Below the pieces are notes generated by a model. That model saw nothing but the letters and a program-made list of their open reading frames with translations. It was not told where the DNA came from and ran no database searches. Shown in pieces: positions 8,773 to 17,477 of a DNA stretch of 64,000 bases. Source of the stretch: Thalassospira xianhensis MCCC 1A02616 (GTDB lineage Bacteria > Pseudomonadota > Alphaproteobacteria > Rhodospirillales > Thalassospiraceae); the NCBI RefSeq assembly GCF_003326475.1, contig NZ_JPWA01000019.1, forward strand, positions 1 through 64,000, given 5' to 3'. Each line of letters begins with the position of its first letter. Positions within the stretch are counted from its first letter, which is position 1. The position numbers and the translations under genes are program-made.

Positions 8773-9513
8773 TTACGCCGATTTCCGCCCGCCAATCAGA
8801 AATTCGACATTGCCTTCGGGCCCAGTGATCGGGCTTGTCGCGATGCCAAGCGCCTCCCAGCCCGGCAGATTTGCCAGCCAGTCGGAAATGGTGTCGCAGA
8901 CTTCCTGATGCAGTTCCGGTTCACGGACCACGCCCTTTTTCCCAACACGTTCCTTGCCAACTTCGAATTGCGGCTTGATCAGAGCGATCAGCCAGCCGCC
9001 CGGCTTGACCAGATCAAGGCTTGCCGGAAGTACGGTGCGAAGGCCGATGAAGCTGGCGTCGCAGACGACAATATCAATGGGGTCGGGAATTTGCTCGGAC
9101 GTAATGTGACGGGCGTTGGTCTTTTCCATCACGACAACCCGGTCGTCATTGCGCAGTTTCCAGTCAAGCTGCCCCTGCCCGACATCGACGGCGAAAACCT
9201 TGGCCGCACCGTTTTGCAGCAGGACATCGGTAAAACCGCCGGTCGAGGAACCGACATCAATGCCTGTAAAACCGGTAACATCGACGCCGAACTCGGCCAG
9301 ACCCTTTTCAAGCTTGAGCCCGCCGCGCGACACCCACGGATGGGGCTGCCCGCGCAGGGTCAGTGACATGTCTTCCTTGCATTGCAGCCCCGGTTTATCC
9401 AGCCGTTGCTCGCCGCTAAAGACATTGCCTGCCATGATGAAAGCCTGCGCCTTGGACCGGGTTTCCACCAGTCCGCGTTCGACAAGCAATTGATCCAAAC
9501 GTTTCTTTGCCAT
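8773..9513 (-). CDS. tlyA: TlyA-family rRNA (cytidine-2'-O)-methyltransferase
   Basis: The 246-residue protein joins an N-terminal S4 RNA-binding domain (KRLDQLLVERGLVETRSKAQ) to a FtsJ-like SAM-dependent methyltransferase domain with GIDVGSSTGGFTDVLL as the SAM-binding motif, then DIVVCDASFIGL and LIKPQFE. TlyA enzymes 2'-O-methylate cytidines in 16S and/or 23S rRNA, and their loss gives capreomycin resistance in mycobacteria. Older annotations call it haemolysin A. The length and domain order are normal. In many alphaproteobacteria it sits close to dxs; here dxs is about 12 kb away. Confidence 0.93.
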   Translation of the reverse strand: MAKKRLDQLLVERGLVETRSKAQAFIMAGNVFSGEQRLDKPGLQCKEDMSLTLRGQPHPWVSRGGLKLEKGLAEFGVDVTGFTGIDVGSSTGGFTDVLLQNGAAKVFAVDVGQGQLDWKLRNDDRVVVMEKTNARHITSEQIPDPIDIVVCDASFIGLRTVLPASLDLVKPGGWLIALIKPQFEVGKERVGKKGVVREPELHQEVCDTISDWLANLPGWEALGIATSPITGPEGNVEFLIGGRKSA

Positions 9514-9545
9514 GCGCGGGTTTTAACGCAAAGCAGCGCAAGCGT

Positions 9546-10223
9546 CTAGCTTGCCAATGGTTCCAGATAGCCGCGCGGCACGATGGCAAGAAGATCGTTT
9601 AACGCCTCGCCCTGAACCGCGACATGCTGATGCATCAGCTTTCCGGCCCGTTCGGCATCGCCGGTCGAGATCGCTTCGAGGATTTCGGAATGCTCGGCAT
9701 TGGATTTTTTCACCCGGCCCGGCCGGTGCAACTGCAAACGGCGATAGGGTGCCAGACGGTTGCGCACATTCTTGGTCTGGCGTTCAAGGAAGCTGTTGCG
9801 GCAACCGGAATAGATCACTTCGTGGAAATTGACGTTGGCCTCGTAATAGGCATCGGCATCCGCATGTTCCTGAAGCTCGCTGCATTCATTGCCAAGCGCT
9901 ATCAGCTTTTCGATGTCGGCACGCGGCATGCGACGTGCGGCAAGACGGGCGCACATGGCTTCCAGTTCGGCCATGACTTCGAACATTTCAATCAGATCAG
10001 CCACCGTGATCGAGGCAACAATGGTTCCGCGACGAGGCATGGTCGCGACAAGTCCGGACCCCGCCAGCGTTTGCAGGGCCTCGCGCACGGGGGTGCGTGA
10101 AACGCCGAACCGTTCCGAAAGACTGCGCTCGTCCAGCTTGTCGCCGGGTTTAAGAACACCGGTGACAATATCGCGTTCAAGTTTCTGAACCAGGTCGGTG
10201 GCGAGCTTGCCGTTCCGTGACAT
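9546..10223 (-). CDS. GntR/FadR-family regulator of malonate genes (MatR-like)
   Basis: The protein is a GntR-family regulator of the FadR (FCD) subfamily. It has an N-terminal winged helix (GDKLDERSLSERFGVSRTPV, then REALQTL) and an all-helical FCD effector domain with metal-ligand-type residues in ANVNFHEVIYSGCRN. The ATG at 10223 (MSRNGKLATDL) has GATGAGG at good spacing, better than the ATG four codons upstream, and gives 225 residues. It is divergent from a TRAP transporter followed by matA and matB. In rhizobia the analogous regulator MatR senses malonate or malonyl-CoA, so by context this is the malonate regulator. Two TGGTATAC sites in the gap are candidate operators. Confidence 0.85.
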   Translation of the reverse strand: MSRNGKLATDLVQKLERDIVTGVLKPGDKLDERSLSERFGVSRTPVREALQTLAGSGLVATMPRRGTIVASITVADLIEMFEVMAELEAMCARLAARRMPRADIEKLIALGNECSELQEHADADAYYEANVNFHEVIYSGCRNSFLERQTKNVRNRLAPYRRLQLHRPGRVKKSNAEHSEILEAISTGDAERAGKLMHQHVAVQGEALNDLLAIVPRGYLEPLAS

Positions 10224-10251
10224 GAGAAGCCTCATCCTTACGCTGCAATCG

Positions 10252-10261
10252 TGGTATACCA
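10252..10261. promoter_or_regulatory. GntR operator candidate 1
   Basis: TGGTATACCA is a perfect 10-bp palindrome 29 bp upstream of the GntR start. The TGGTATACCA form is typical of FadR-subfamily operators. A second near-copy lies at 10407-10416 in the same gap. Confidence 0.65.
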
Positions 10262-10406
10262 GACCATAGAAAATGGTACCGCGCAAAGCCTTTTCCGTGC
10301 TGCTTTGCATCGAAATTCTGCTGCAATGCAAAAATTCAACCGCAGAAAACCGGGAAAATGGCTGCAATCCTCAGGCGCACATCTGTGGCACTGCAATACA
10401 CATTTC

Positions 10407-10416
10407 TGGTATACAA
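10407..10416. promoter_or_regulatory. GntR operator candidate 2
   Basis: TGGTATACAA repeats eight of the ten bases of site 1 in the same order, 155 bp away on the transporter side of the divergent promoter region. The pair could allow repression of both the regulator and the malonate operon. Confidence 0.6.
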
Positions 10417-10542
10417 AAAGACGTAGACAGGATGCCAGAAATCTGTAACGCTTTTTGATATTGCGAAATCCGCACCAATAAAAAGACGTGCAAACGCGTC
10501 ATGAATGCATCCAGAAACGCATGCTTCATCCGGGAGGAAAAG

Positions 10543-11550
10543 ATGAAGATTTTCAAACGTACTCTGTCGGCGTCTGTCGCCGCCATCACCCTGTCCATCG
10601 CCGCCTTCGGTATGTCTTCGAACGCTGATGCGGAAACGCTCAAGCTGTCGCACCAGTGGTCGACCGGCGATGTTCGCCATAAAGTCGCGCAGATCATTGC
10701 CGACGAAGTCAAAGCCGCCAATGTCGATCTGGAAATCCAGATTTTCCCGTCCGGTTCGCTGTTCAAGGCGAACGAACAGTGGACTCCGATGGAACGCGGT
10801 CAGCTTGACATGATTGTTTATCCGCTGGCCTATGCCGGTGGCCGTATTCCGGCAACCAACCTGACCCTGATGCCGGCACTGGTGAAAAACCATGACCATG
10901 CCGATCGTCTGAATAACTCGCCCTTCATGGCAAAAATGGAAGAACTCCTGAACGAAAACGGGGTTGTTACCATTGCCAAGGGCTGGCTGGCCGGTGGCTT
11001 TGCCTCGACCAAGGGCTGCATCCGGGTTCCGGATGATGTCAAAGGCCTGCAGATTCGTGCAGCCGGCAAATCCTTCGAACAGATGCTTCAGGGTGCCGGT
11101 GCGTCCATCGCCGCAATGCCAAGCTCGGAAATCTATCCGGCGATGCAGACCGGTGTTCTGGATGCCACCAACACCAGTTCGTCCAGCTTCGTTTCGTATC
11201 GCATCTATGAGCAGGTCAAATGCTATACCCCGGCGGGTGCCAACGCGCTGTGGTTCATGTATCAGCCGGTTCTGATGTCGAAGAAAACCTATGACGGTCT
11301 GAACGACGCCCAGAAAGACGCCCTTGCTGCGGCTGCCAAAAAGGCCGAGGCCTTCTATTCCGAAGAAGCACGGAAAGAAGATGCCGCCAGTGTCACGGTC
11401 TTCAAGGATGCCGGTGTTGAAATTGCCGATCTGACCGACGCCGACTTCAAGGCATGGCAGGACCTCGCCAAGCAGACGTCCTATGCCAAGTTTGTCGAAG
11501 AAACCCCGGGCGGTCAGGAAATGCTCGATATGGCTCTTTCTGTCGAATAA
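10543..11550 (+). CDS. TRAP transporter solute-binding protein (DctP type), probable malonate
   Basis: The periplasmic receptor of a tripartite ATP-independent transporter, 335 residues. The start at 10543 follows a strong GGGAGG and begins a typical signal peptide (MKIFKRTLSASVAAITLSIA) with cleavage after SSNADA. The mature part starts ETLKLSHQW, typical of DctP. It contains the conserved Arg region for the substrate carboxylate (LQIRAAGK) and the PSSEIYPAMQTGVLDA segment. It is the first gene of a five-gene run ending in malonyl-CoA decarboxylase and synthetase, so the ligand is most likely malonate; this is inference from context. Confidence 0.9.
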   Translation: MKIFKRTLSASVAAITLSIAAFGMSSNADAETLKLSHQWSTGDVRHKVAQIIADEVKAANVDLEIQIFPSGSLFKANEQWTPMERGQLDMIVYPLAYAGGRIPATNLTLMPALVKNHDHADRLNNSPFMAKMEELLNENGVVTIAKGWLAGGFASTKGCIRVPDDVKGLQIRAAGKSFEQMLQGAGASIAAMPSSEIYPAMQTGVLDATNTSSSSFVSYRIYEQVKCYTPAGANALWFMYQPVLMSKKTYDGLNDAQKDALAAAAKKAEAFYSEEARKEDAASVTVFKDAGVEIADLTDADFKAWQDLAKQTSYAKFVEETPGGQEMLDMALSVE

Positions 11551-11640
11551 TGGTGTCGTGGCGCCGGGTGCATGCCCTGCATGCCGGCGCCACTTCTTTT
11601 CCGCTTTTTTGCGACGACCTTGATCTTCAGGAGTCCCAGC

Positions 11641-12339
11641 GTGGCGAACGCAGTTTTTCCCAATTCCTTACCGGTTGACCTGCCCGACGATGGCAATCCG
11701 GCCCCGCGTGCCCGGTCAAACCATAACAGTTTCCCGCCGCCACCCGATGTCGAACCGCTGCCTGAAAAAACCGGCAGCAACGGAAATGGCGCGCGCCCTG
11801 CCCCGATGGCACCGCGTGGCCCGCTCGATCATGCGATCAATGTCGTTCATTTCCTGTCAAAGGCCTGCGGTGTTGCCGCGGCATCGATGTTCTTCATCGC
11901 CATGCTGCTGATCTGCCAGCTTGTCTTTATCCGTTACATCCTGAACTCGTCCACCGTCTGGCAGACGGAGGCCGTGATTTACCTGATGATCGGCGGCACC
12001 CTGATCGGGCTTCCCTATGTCCAGCTTCTGCGCGGGCATGTGAATGTCGATCTGCTGCCGATGTATCTGAAACGTGGTGCGCGCAAGCTGCTTGCGGTTG
12101 CGACCCTGCTGTGCGGCCTTGGCATCAGCGGCCTGTTTGCCTTTTACGGCATCGAACTGGTCATCGAAGCCTATCAGGGCGGATGGAAATCCCCGACCAT
12201 CTGGGCGGCTGAACTCTGGAAACCCTACCTGATGCTGCCAGTCGGTTTTGGCCTGCTGTTCCTGCAATTATTCGCCGATCTGCTGTGCCTTCTGACCAAC
12301 CGGTCGAAAGCCTTCCATATCGAAGACAACCCGTTTTAA
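11641..12339 (+). CDS. TRAP transporter small membrane subunit (DctQ type)
   Basis: The small four-helix membrane subunit of the TRAP transporter. I place the start at GTG 11641, because AGGAG lies seven bases upstream; an ATG at 11572 would overlap the region just after dctP and has no good ribosome site. The 232-residue product has an unusually long polar N-terminal extension (about 60 residues, PDDGNPAPRARSNHN...) before the DctQ domain, which contains the family features VFIRYILNSSTVWQTE and GLPYVQLLRGHVNVDLLP. It is encoded 12 bp upstream of the large subunit. Confidence 0.88.
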   Translation: MANAVFPNSLPVDLPDDGNPAPRARSNHNSFPPPPDVEPLPEKTGSNGNGARPAPMAPRGPLDHAINVVHFLSKACGVAAASMFFIAMLLICQLVFIRYILNSSTVWQTEAVIYLMIGGTLIGLPYVQLLRGHVNVDLLPMYLKRGARKLLAVATLLCGLGISGLFAFYGIELVIEAYQGGWKSPTIWAAELWKPYLMLPVGFGLLFLQLFADLLCLLTNRSKAFHIEDNPF

Positions 12340-12351
12340 GGAGCTGGTGCA

Positions 12352-13668
12352 ATGGATCCGCTTTCACTCGCAGCACTCGTTGGCATTGTCACCACCCTGA
12401 TCCTGTTTTCCGGCATTCCGGTCGGCATCGGGCTTCTGATGGTTGGTGTCGGCTTTATCTGGATTTTCGATGGCGCAAGTGCGTTACCGCTGCTGCCTGA
12501 AATCCTGTTTTCCAAACTCGAAAGTTTCGAAGTTCTCGCGATCCCGATGTTTATCCTGATGGGGGCGGTTGTCGCATCGTCCCGTGCGGGCGGGGATCTT
12601 TATTCCGTTCTTGATCGCTGGTTAACGCGTGTGCCGGGAGGATTGGTTATTTCCAACCTGGGGGCATGCGCGATCTTTTCAGCCCTGTCGGGATCATCAC
12701 CGGCGACCTGTGCCGCGATTGGCAAAATGGGCATCCCCGCCATGCGTGAACGCGGCTTCCCGAGCTCGGTTGCGGCAGGTTCGATTGCAGCGGGCGGTAC
12801 GCTTGGCATTCTGATCCCGCCAAGTGTCACCATGATTGTTTATGGTATCTCCACCGACACATCGATCGGGCGGCTGTTCCTTGCCGGTCTTCTGCCCGGT
12901 CTGATGCTGACGGCACTGTTCATGGCATGGTCGCTTTTTTCGACCTGGCGTCAGGGAAATGCATCGGTTGCACTGGCATCGGTGACCTATAGCTGGAAGG
13001 AAAAATTTGAAATCCTTCCGCGCGTCCTGCCCTTCATCGTCATTATCTGTGCGGTTCTGTTCGCGCTGTATGGCGGGGTGGCAACGCCTTCGGAAACGGC
13101 GGGTGTTGGTGCGCTGTTCTGCCTGATTGTCGCGATGATCATTTATCGCATGTGGCAGCCGGGCAAGCTTTGGAACATCATGCGCGACACGACCAAAGAG
13201 TCGGTGATGATCCTTCTGATCATCGGGGCTGCCGGTCTGTTCAGCTATATGCTGTCCTCGCTGTTCATCACCCAGTCGATTGCACAGTGGATTTCCGCCC
13301 TTGACGTCAACCGCTGGGTCCTGATGGGTTTCATCAACGTGTTCCTGCTGATCAGCGGTTTCTTCCTGCCACCGGTTGCCGTGATCCTGATGTCGGCCCC
13401 GATCCTTCTGCCGGTTATCGTCAATGCCGGGTTTGATCCCTACTGGTTCGCCGTGATCCTGACGATCAACATGGAAATCGGCCTGATTACCCCGCCGGTT
13501 GGCCTGAACCTTTATGTCATCAACGGGATTGCACCCGATATCCGCCTGCAGACGATCCTGAAAGGGGCGATGCCCTATGTGCTGTGCATGGTGGTTGCCA
13601 TTGTGATCCTGTGCTTCTTCCCGCAAATCGCCACCTGGCTTCCCGAAACGGTCATAGGGGGACGCTAA
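12352..13668 (+). CDS. TRAP transporter large membrane subunit (DctM type)
   Basis: The 438-residue, roughly twelve-helix ion-coupled permease of the TRAP system. Family features include IPMFILMGAVVASS, GSSPATCAAIGKMGIPAM, GGTLGILIPPSV and NMEIGLITPPVGLNLYVING. It works with the binding protein and small subunit to import an organic acid using a sodium gradient. The stop codon is one base from the matA start, indicating tight translational coupling between import and malonyl-CoA decarboxylation. Confidence 0.94.
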   Translation: MDPLSLAALVGIVTTLILFSGIPVGIGLLMVGVGFIWIFDGASALPLLPEILFSKLESFEVLAIPMFILMGAVVASSRAGGDLYSVLDRWLTRVPGGLVISNLGACAIFSALSGSSPATCAAIGKMGIPAMRERGFPSSVAAGSIAAGGTLGILIPPSVTMIVYGISTDTSIGRLFLAGLLPGLMLTALFMAWSLFSTWRQGNASVALASVTYSWKEKFEILPRVLPFIVIICAVLFALYGGVATPSETAGVGALFCLIVAMIIYRMWQPGKLWNIMRDTTKESVMILLIIGAAGLFSYMLSSLFITQSIAQWISALDVNRWVLMGFINVFLLISGFFLPPVAVILMSAPILLPVIVNAGFDPYWFAVILTINMEIGLITPPVGLNLYVINGIAPDIRLQTILKGAMPYVLCMVVAIVILCFFPQIATWLPETVIGGR

Positions 13669-13669
13669 A

Positions 13670-14986
13670 ATGTCCGGAATTTCCGTCAGAAGCTGGATAT
13701 CCAGTATTGCCGATCGTGGCCGGGAGCTTCTTGACCTGCCGCTTTCGACACCGCAGGACCCGTTTGCCCAGCTTAAAGCGATGTGCAAGGACCTTGTGTC
13801 GCAAAAGGGCGAGGCCCGCGGAACGGCCGTTGCCCGCGAAGTGGTCCGCATGTGGGAAACCCTGCCGGAAGAGGATCATCTGCGCTTTTTCGAGATGATG
13901 CAAAATGATTTCAGTGCCAACCGCACCGAAGTCAAAAAGGCAAGCGAGGCCTTTGCCAATGATCCGTCCGAAGCCAATCTGGCGGTTCTGACCCATGCGT
14001 CAGAACCCGCCCGGCAGGAGCTTTTGCGCCGGATCAATATGGCACCGGGCGGTACACGCGCGATTGTCGATATGCGTGAAACGCTTCTGGGGCTGATCAA
14101 GGAAAATCGCCACCTTGAACCGCTTGACGCCGATATGCAGCACCTGCTGACAAGCTGGTTCAATCGCGGCTTTCTTGAACTGCGCCATATCGATTGGGAT
14201 ACGTCGGCCGCCATCCTTGAAAAACTGATCCGCTATGAAGCGGTTCATGAAATCAAGGGCTGGGATGATTTGCGCCGTCGTCTGGCGACGGATCGCAAAT
14301 GCTTTGCCTTCTTCCATCCGGCGATCCCCGATGATCCGCTGATCTTTGTTGAAGTTGCCCTTGTGCACGGACTTGCCGATAGCGTTCAGGCGCTTCTGGC
14401 ACCGGAAATCGATGGAACGGCACCGCAGAAGGCCAATACCGCGATCTTCTATTCGATCAGCAACTGCCAATCGGGCCTTAAGGGTATTTCATTTGGCAAC
14501 TTCCTGATCAAACAGGTGGTCGAGGAGCTGAAACGCGAGTTCCCGAAACTCAGACAATTCGCCACCCTGTCGCCCATTCCGGGCTTTATGGGATGGCTGC
14601 GCACCCGTCAGAAAAGCAAGTCGGACGACGCCGATATCGCCGCAACCGTTCTTGCCGCGATGAGTGACGACGACTGGATCAATGACGCGGAAAAAGTCGC
14701 CGAACTCAAAAAGCCGGCCATGATGCTGTGTGCACGTTATCTTGCGACCTGCAAGCGCGGCAAATCGCCGCTTGATCCAACCGCACGTTTCCATCTTGGC
14801 AATGGGGCGCAGCTTGAGCGCCTGAACTGGCTTGGCGATACATCGTCCAAGGGACTGCGTCAGGCGGGTGGGATGATGGTCAATTACGCCTATCACCTTG
14901 ACGATATTGAACGAAACCACGAAGCGCTGATGAATGACGGCAAGATCGCCGTTTCGAAATCGGTCATGCAGCTTACGGGAAACTAG
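13670..14986 (+). CDS. matA: Malonyl-CoA decarboxylase
   Basis: This enzyme decarboxylates malonyl-CoA to acetyl-CoA and CO2, the second step of malonate use. The 438-residue protein has the helical N-terminal half and the GNAT-like catalytic C-terminal half of the MCD family. Diagnostic segments are TAIFYSISNCQSGLKGISFG, FATLSPIPGFMGWL (containing the catalytic Ser) and ARFHLGNGAQLERLNWLGD (with the catalytic His). It lies between the TRAP transporter and matB with almost no spacing, as in rhizobial mat operons, where the transporter is usually of a different class (MatC). Confidence 0.93.
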   Translation: MSGISVRSWISSIADRGRELLDLPLSTPQDPFAQLKAMCKDLVSQKGEARGTAVAREVVRMWETLPEEDHLRFFEMMQNDFSANRTEVKKASEAFANDPSEANLAVLTHASEPARQELLRRINMAPGGTRAIVDMRETLLGLIKENRHLEPLDADMQHLLTSWFNRGFLELRHIDWDTSAAILEKLIRYEAVHEIKGWDDLRRRLATDRKCFAFFHPAIPDDPLIFVEVALVHGLADSVQALLAPEIDGTAPQKANTAIFYSISNCQSGLKGISFGNFLIKQVVEELKREFPKLRQFATLSPIPGFMGWLRTRQKSKSDDADIAATVLAAMSDDDWINDAEKVAELKKPAMMLCARYLATCKRGKSPLDPTARFHLGNGAQLERLNWLGDTSSKGLRQAGGMMVNYAYHLDDIERNHEALMNDGKIAVSKSVMQLTGN

Positions 14987-14995
14987 GACAGAACC

Positions 14996-16537
14996 ATGTC
15001 GGATAATCTTTTCAACGAATTTACCAAACGTTTCCCGGCGGACCGTTCGCGCACTTTTCTGATCGAACGCGACGGCACCGAGCGCAGCTTTGCCTGGTTG
15101 CTGGATCGTACCGCGCGCTATGCCACGGTGCTTGCCGATCATGGCGTGGTCAAGGGCGACCGTGTTGCTGCCCAGATCGATAAATCATCCGATGTGATCG
15201 CGCTTTATCTGGCCTGCCTTCAGCTTGGCGCCATTCACCTGCCGCTGAACACGGCCTATACCGGTGATGAAATCGCCTATTTCCTTGGTGATGCCGCGCC
15301 GCGCGTTTTTGTCTGCCGCCCGGCGCATATTGATGCCGCCAAAACCCTTGGCGCGCAGAACAATGTCGGTGCGGTCCTGTCGCTTGGCGACAAGGGCGAT
15401 GGCAGCCTGAATGATCTGGCCGCCAATGCCAAACCACATGGTGACGTCGCCGATGTGACCAAGGATGACATTGCCGCCATTCTGTATACGTCGGGCACGA
15501 CGGGCCGATCCAAGGGCGCGATGCTGACGCATGGCAATCTCGGTTCCAACGCGCTGACCCTGCATAAGGCATGGGGTTTCAGGCCGGGTGATACGCTTTT
15601 GCATGCCCTGCCGCTGTTTCACACGCATGGCCTGTTTGTTGCGATCAACATCATGCTGGTCAATGGCGGCAAGGTGATCCTGCTTCCGAAATTCGATGCC
15701 GATGACGTGGTGGAACGCCTGCCGAATGCCACTGTTCTGATGGGGGTTCCGACCTTCTATACCCGTCTTCTGGCCCATCCGAAGTTTGACAAGGATCTGG
15801 TGGCCAATATGCGCCTGTTCGTGTCGGGTTCGGCACCGCTTCTGGCGGAAACCCACGATGCATTCTTTGAACGGACCGGGCACAAGATCCTTGAACGTTA
15901 TGGCATGACCGAAACCTGCATGAACACGTCAAACCCGCTGGATGGCGAGCGCCGTCCGGGGGCGGTTGGCCCGACCCTTCCGGGGATCGAGGCGCGTGTC
16001 TGTGACAAGGATGGCAATGTTCTGCCGGTCGGTGAAATCGGCGTACTTGAAGTCCGCGGGCCCAACGTTTTCAAGGGTTACTGGCAGATGCCGGAAAAAA
16101 CCGCATCCGAATTCCGCACGGACGGGTTCTTTATCACCGGCGACCTCGCAACCATCGGCGCAGATGGTTATGTCACCATCGTCGGGCGCGACAAGGACCT
16201 GATCATTTCGGGTGGTTTCAACGTCTATCCCAAGGAAGTCGAGGAAATCATCGCCGAATATGACGAGGTCGAGGAAGTCGCGATCTTTGGTCTGCCGCAT
16301 CCCGATTTCGGCGAAGCGGTTGCAGGTGTCATCGTCCCGGCCAAGGGGGCGAAACCCGATGCCGAAGCGATCATCAAACGCACCCAGGACAAGCTTGCAA
16401 AATTCAAGGTGCCCAAACGCATCTGGATGCTCGACGAATTGCCGCGCAACACCATGGGCAAAATCCAGAAGGCCCAGCTGCGCAAGGATTATGCCGATAC
16501 CTTTGCAACCCCGTCCGGCAAATCTGCCAACGGGTAA
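14996..16537 (+). CDS. matB: Malonyl-CoA synthetase (malonate-CoA ligase)
   Basis: An adenylate-forming acyl-CoA synthetase of 513 residues. Core motifs are present in order: YTSGTTGRSKGAM (P-loop), RYGMTETCMNT, GRDKDLIISGGFNVYPKEVE and PRNTMGKIQKAQLR, whose Lys is the C-terminal catalytic residue. MatB makes malonyl-CoA from malonate, ATP and CoA. The assignment to malonate rather than another acid rests on its position nine bases after matA and on overall resemblance to MatB. Two hairpin terminators follow at 16598-16633 and 16716-16750. Confidence 0.92.
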   Translation: MSDNLFNEFTKRFPADRSRTFLIERDGTERSFAWLLDRTARYATVLADHGVVKGDRVAAQIDKSSDVIALYLACLQLGAIHLPLNTAYTGDEIAYFLGDAAPRVFVCRPAHIDAAKTLGAQNNVGAVLSLGDKGDGSLNDLAANAKPHGDVADVTKDDIAAILYTSGTTGRSKGAMLTHGNLGSNALTLHKAWGFRPGDTLLHALPLFHTHGLFVAINIMLVNGGKVILLPKFDADDVVERLPNATVLMGVPTFYTRLLAHPKFDKDLVANMRLFVSGSAPLLAETHDAFFERTGHKILERYGMTETCMNTSNPLDGERRPGAVGPTLPGIEARVCDKDGNVLPVGEIGVLEVRGPNVFKGYWQMPEKTASEFRTDGFFITGDLATIGADGYVTIVGRDKDLIISGGFNVYPKEVEEIIAEYDEVEEVAIFGLPHPDFGEAVAGVIVPAKGAKPDAEAIIKRTQDKLAKFKVPKRIWMLDELPRNTMGKIQKAQLRKDYADTFATPSGKSANG

Positions 16538-16597
16538 TTGCACGCTCTGTTTCGTTTTCCCGTGTCTCCCTGCTGTCTTGCAGACAGCCAAACTCCT

Positions 16598-16633
16598 TCA
16601 CCGGTCGGAAATTCTGGCCGGTGATTTTTTTTT
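16598..16633 (+). terminator. Rho-independent terminator of the malonate operon
   Basis: The stem TCACCGG / CCGGTGA with a 13-base loop is followed by a run of nine T. The loop and right arm contain a 17-bp sequence (16602-16618) that recurs exactly at 17592-17608. Confidence 0.85.
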
Positions 16634-16654
16634 GCGCGGATTCTCAAAAAGTTC

Positions 16655-16755
16655 TTGATTTGTTCTTTTTATTCTGATAGAAAAGAAAAGTCAACGGGAT
16701 AAAAGCGCCCGGACGAAAACCCGCAAAGCGTGATGCGCTTTGCGGGTTTTTGCGT
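16655..16755 (+). ncRNA. Candidate small RNA with very strong terminator
   Basis: A sigma70-like -35 (TTGATT, 16655-16660) and a weak -10 (TAGAAA, 16678-16683) are 17 bp apart. About 30 bases downstream begins a perfect 15-bp hairpin with a 5-base loop (arms 16716-16730 and 16736-16750) flanked by A-runs and T-runs. The malonate operon is already terminated 80 bases upstream, so a second strong terminator suggests a separate short transcript of about 70 nt. No open reading frame fits it. The hairpin could instead be a bidirectional terminator or a leftover of the anomalous segment that follows. Confidence 0.35.
16716..16750. terminator. Perfect 15-bp bidirectional hairpin terminator
   Basis: Arms AAAACCCGCAAAGCG and CGCTTTGCGGGTTTT pair perfectly around loop TGATG. 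A-rich and T-rich flanks allow termination in both directions. Confidence 0.8.
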
Positions 16756-16906
16756 TTTGGGCCAGATGAAAGTGATGATGATGCAGCGGCACAAAGACAG
16801 ACCGATCCGGCGGCAACATCGCCGGATGATGACTGGCGGGTGGAAAAGCCATTACGGAGGTTTTGCGCCCGTGTCCTAACCCACCCCAAGGTCACCCAAA
16901 GGTCAA

Positions 16907-17106
16907 GACGGGAGAAGTGCGCCTTGTTGGCAAGGCAACCGGTAAAATTGTGATCGACAGCGGCTGGGCTGCGCCGGGCAGCATCTGGCAAGCGGCGGCT
17001 CATGATGGGCCATGACGGGAGAGGTGCGCCTTGTTCGCGGAGTGGCTGCAAGATTGCAATCGGCAGCGGCTGGCAGAATTGGGCAGCAGGTGGCAAACAG
17101 CGGCGG
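16907..17106 (+). repeat. Imperfect tandem repeat A, two copies of about 107 bp
   Basis: Copy 1 begins at 16907 with GACGGGAGAAGTGCGCCTTG and copy 2 at 17014 with GACGGGAGAGGTGCGCCTTG. Both continue through related blocks (GACAGCGGCTGG / GGCAGCGGCTGG; GGCAGCATCTGGCAA / GGCAGCAGGTGGCAA) to about 17000 and 17106. Divergence between copies argues for an old duplication. Confidence 0.6.
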
Positions 17107-17180
17107 GAGATGGGTCTATTGGAGCGGATGGTCCGATGCGACTGGTGCGACCGGCTGGCGTCCGTCGACTGTTTGGATTT

Positions 17181-17477
17181 CCGTGTTCACCAAACGCGGG
17201 ATATCCGCCGAAGGCGCCAGCGCGGCAAAGGTTGGCGGAACCACGTGCCGGAGGCAGCATGGGAGGATCACGGCAGGTAGTCTGTCATCGGGCAGCGAAG
17301 ATCAGGGCGATAGCTTGCGGCGGCTTGACGGGAGTTCGGTGCCTTCCGTGTTCTCCGAACGGGGGATATCCGCCGAAGGAGCAGCGCGGCAAGGGTTTGC
17401 GGGACCACGTGTCGGCGGCAGCATGGGAGGATCACGGCAGGTTGTCTGTCATCGGGTGGTGAAGAGATCAGGGTGAT
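17181..17477 (+). repeat. Imperfect tandem repeat B, two copies of about 130 bp, 165 bp apart
   Basis: Copy 1 (17181-17313) and copy 2 (17346-17477) share CCGTGTTC, GGGATATCCGCCGAAGG, ACCACGTG, GGCAGCATGGGAGGATCACG, CTGTCATCGGG and a final GATCAGGG. Several frames stay open across them on both strands, but none shows protein-like conservation, because the differences include indels that shift frame. I treat it as non-coding repeat sequence. Confidence 0.6.

Noticed and set aside
12697..13851. 384-residue minus-strand frame opposite the TRAP large subunit
   Set aside because: Very His/Asp/Arg-rich shadow of a membrane-protein gene; the plus-strand gene is certain.
17012..17476. Overlapping 120-155-residue frames on both strands through the tandem repeats
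   Set aside because: Several frames are open at once and none keeps the repeat units in the same frame, as expected for G-rich non-coding repeats.
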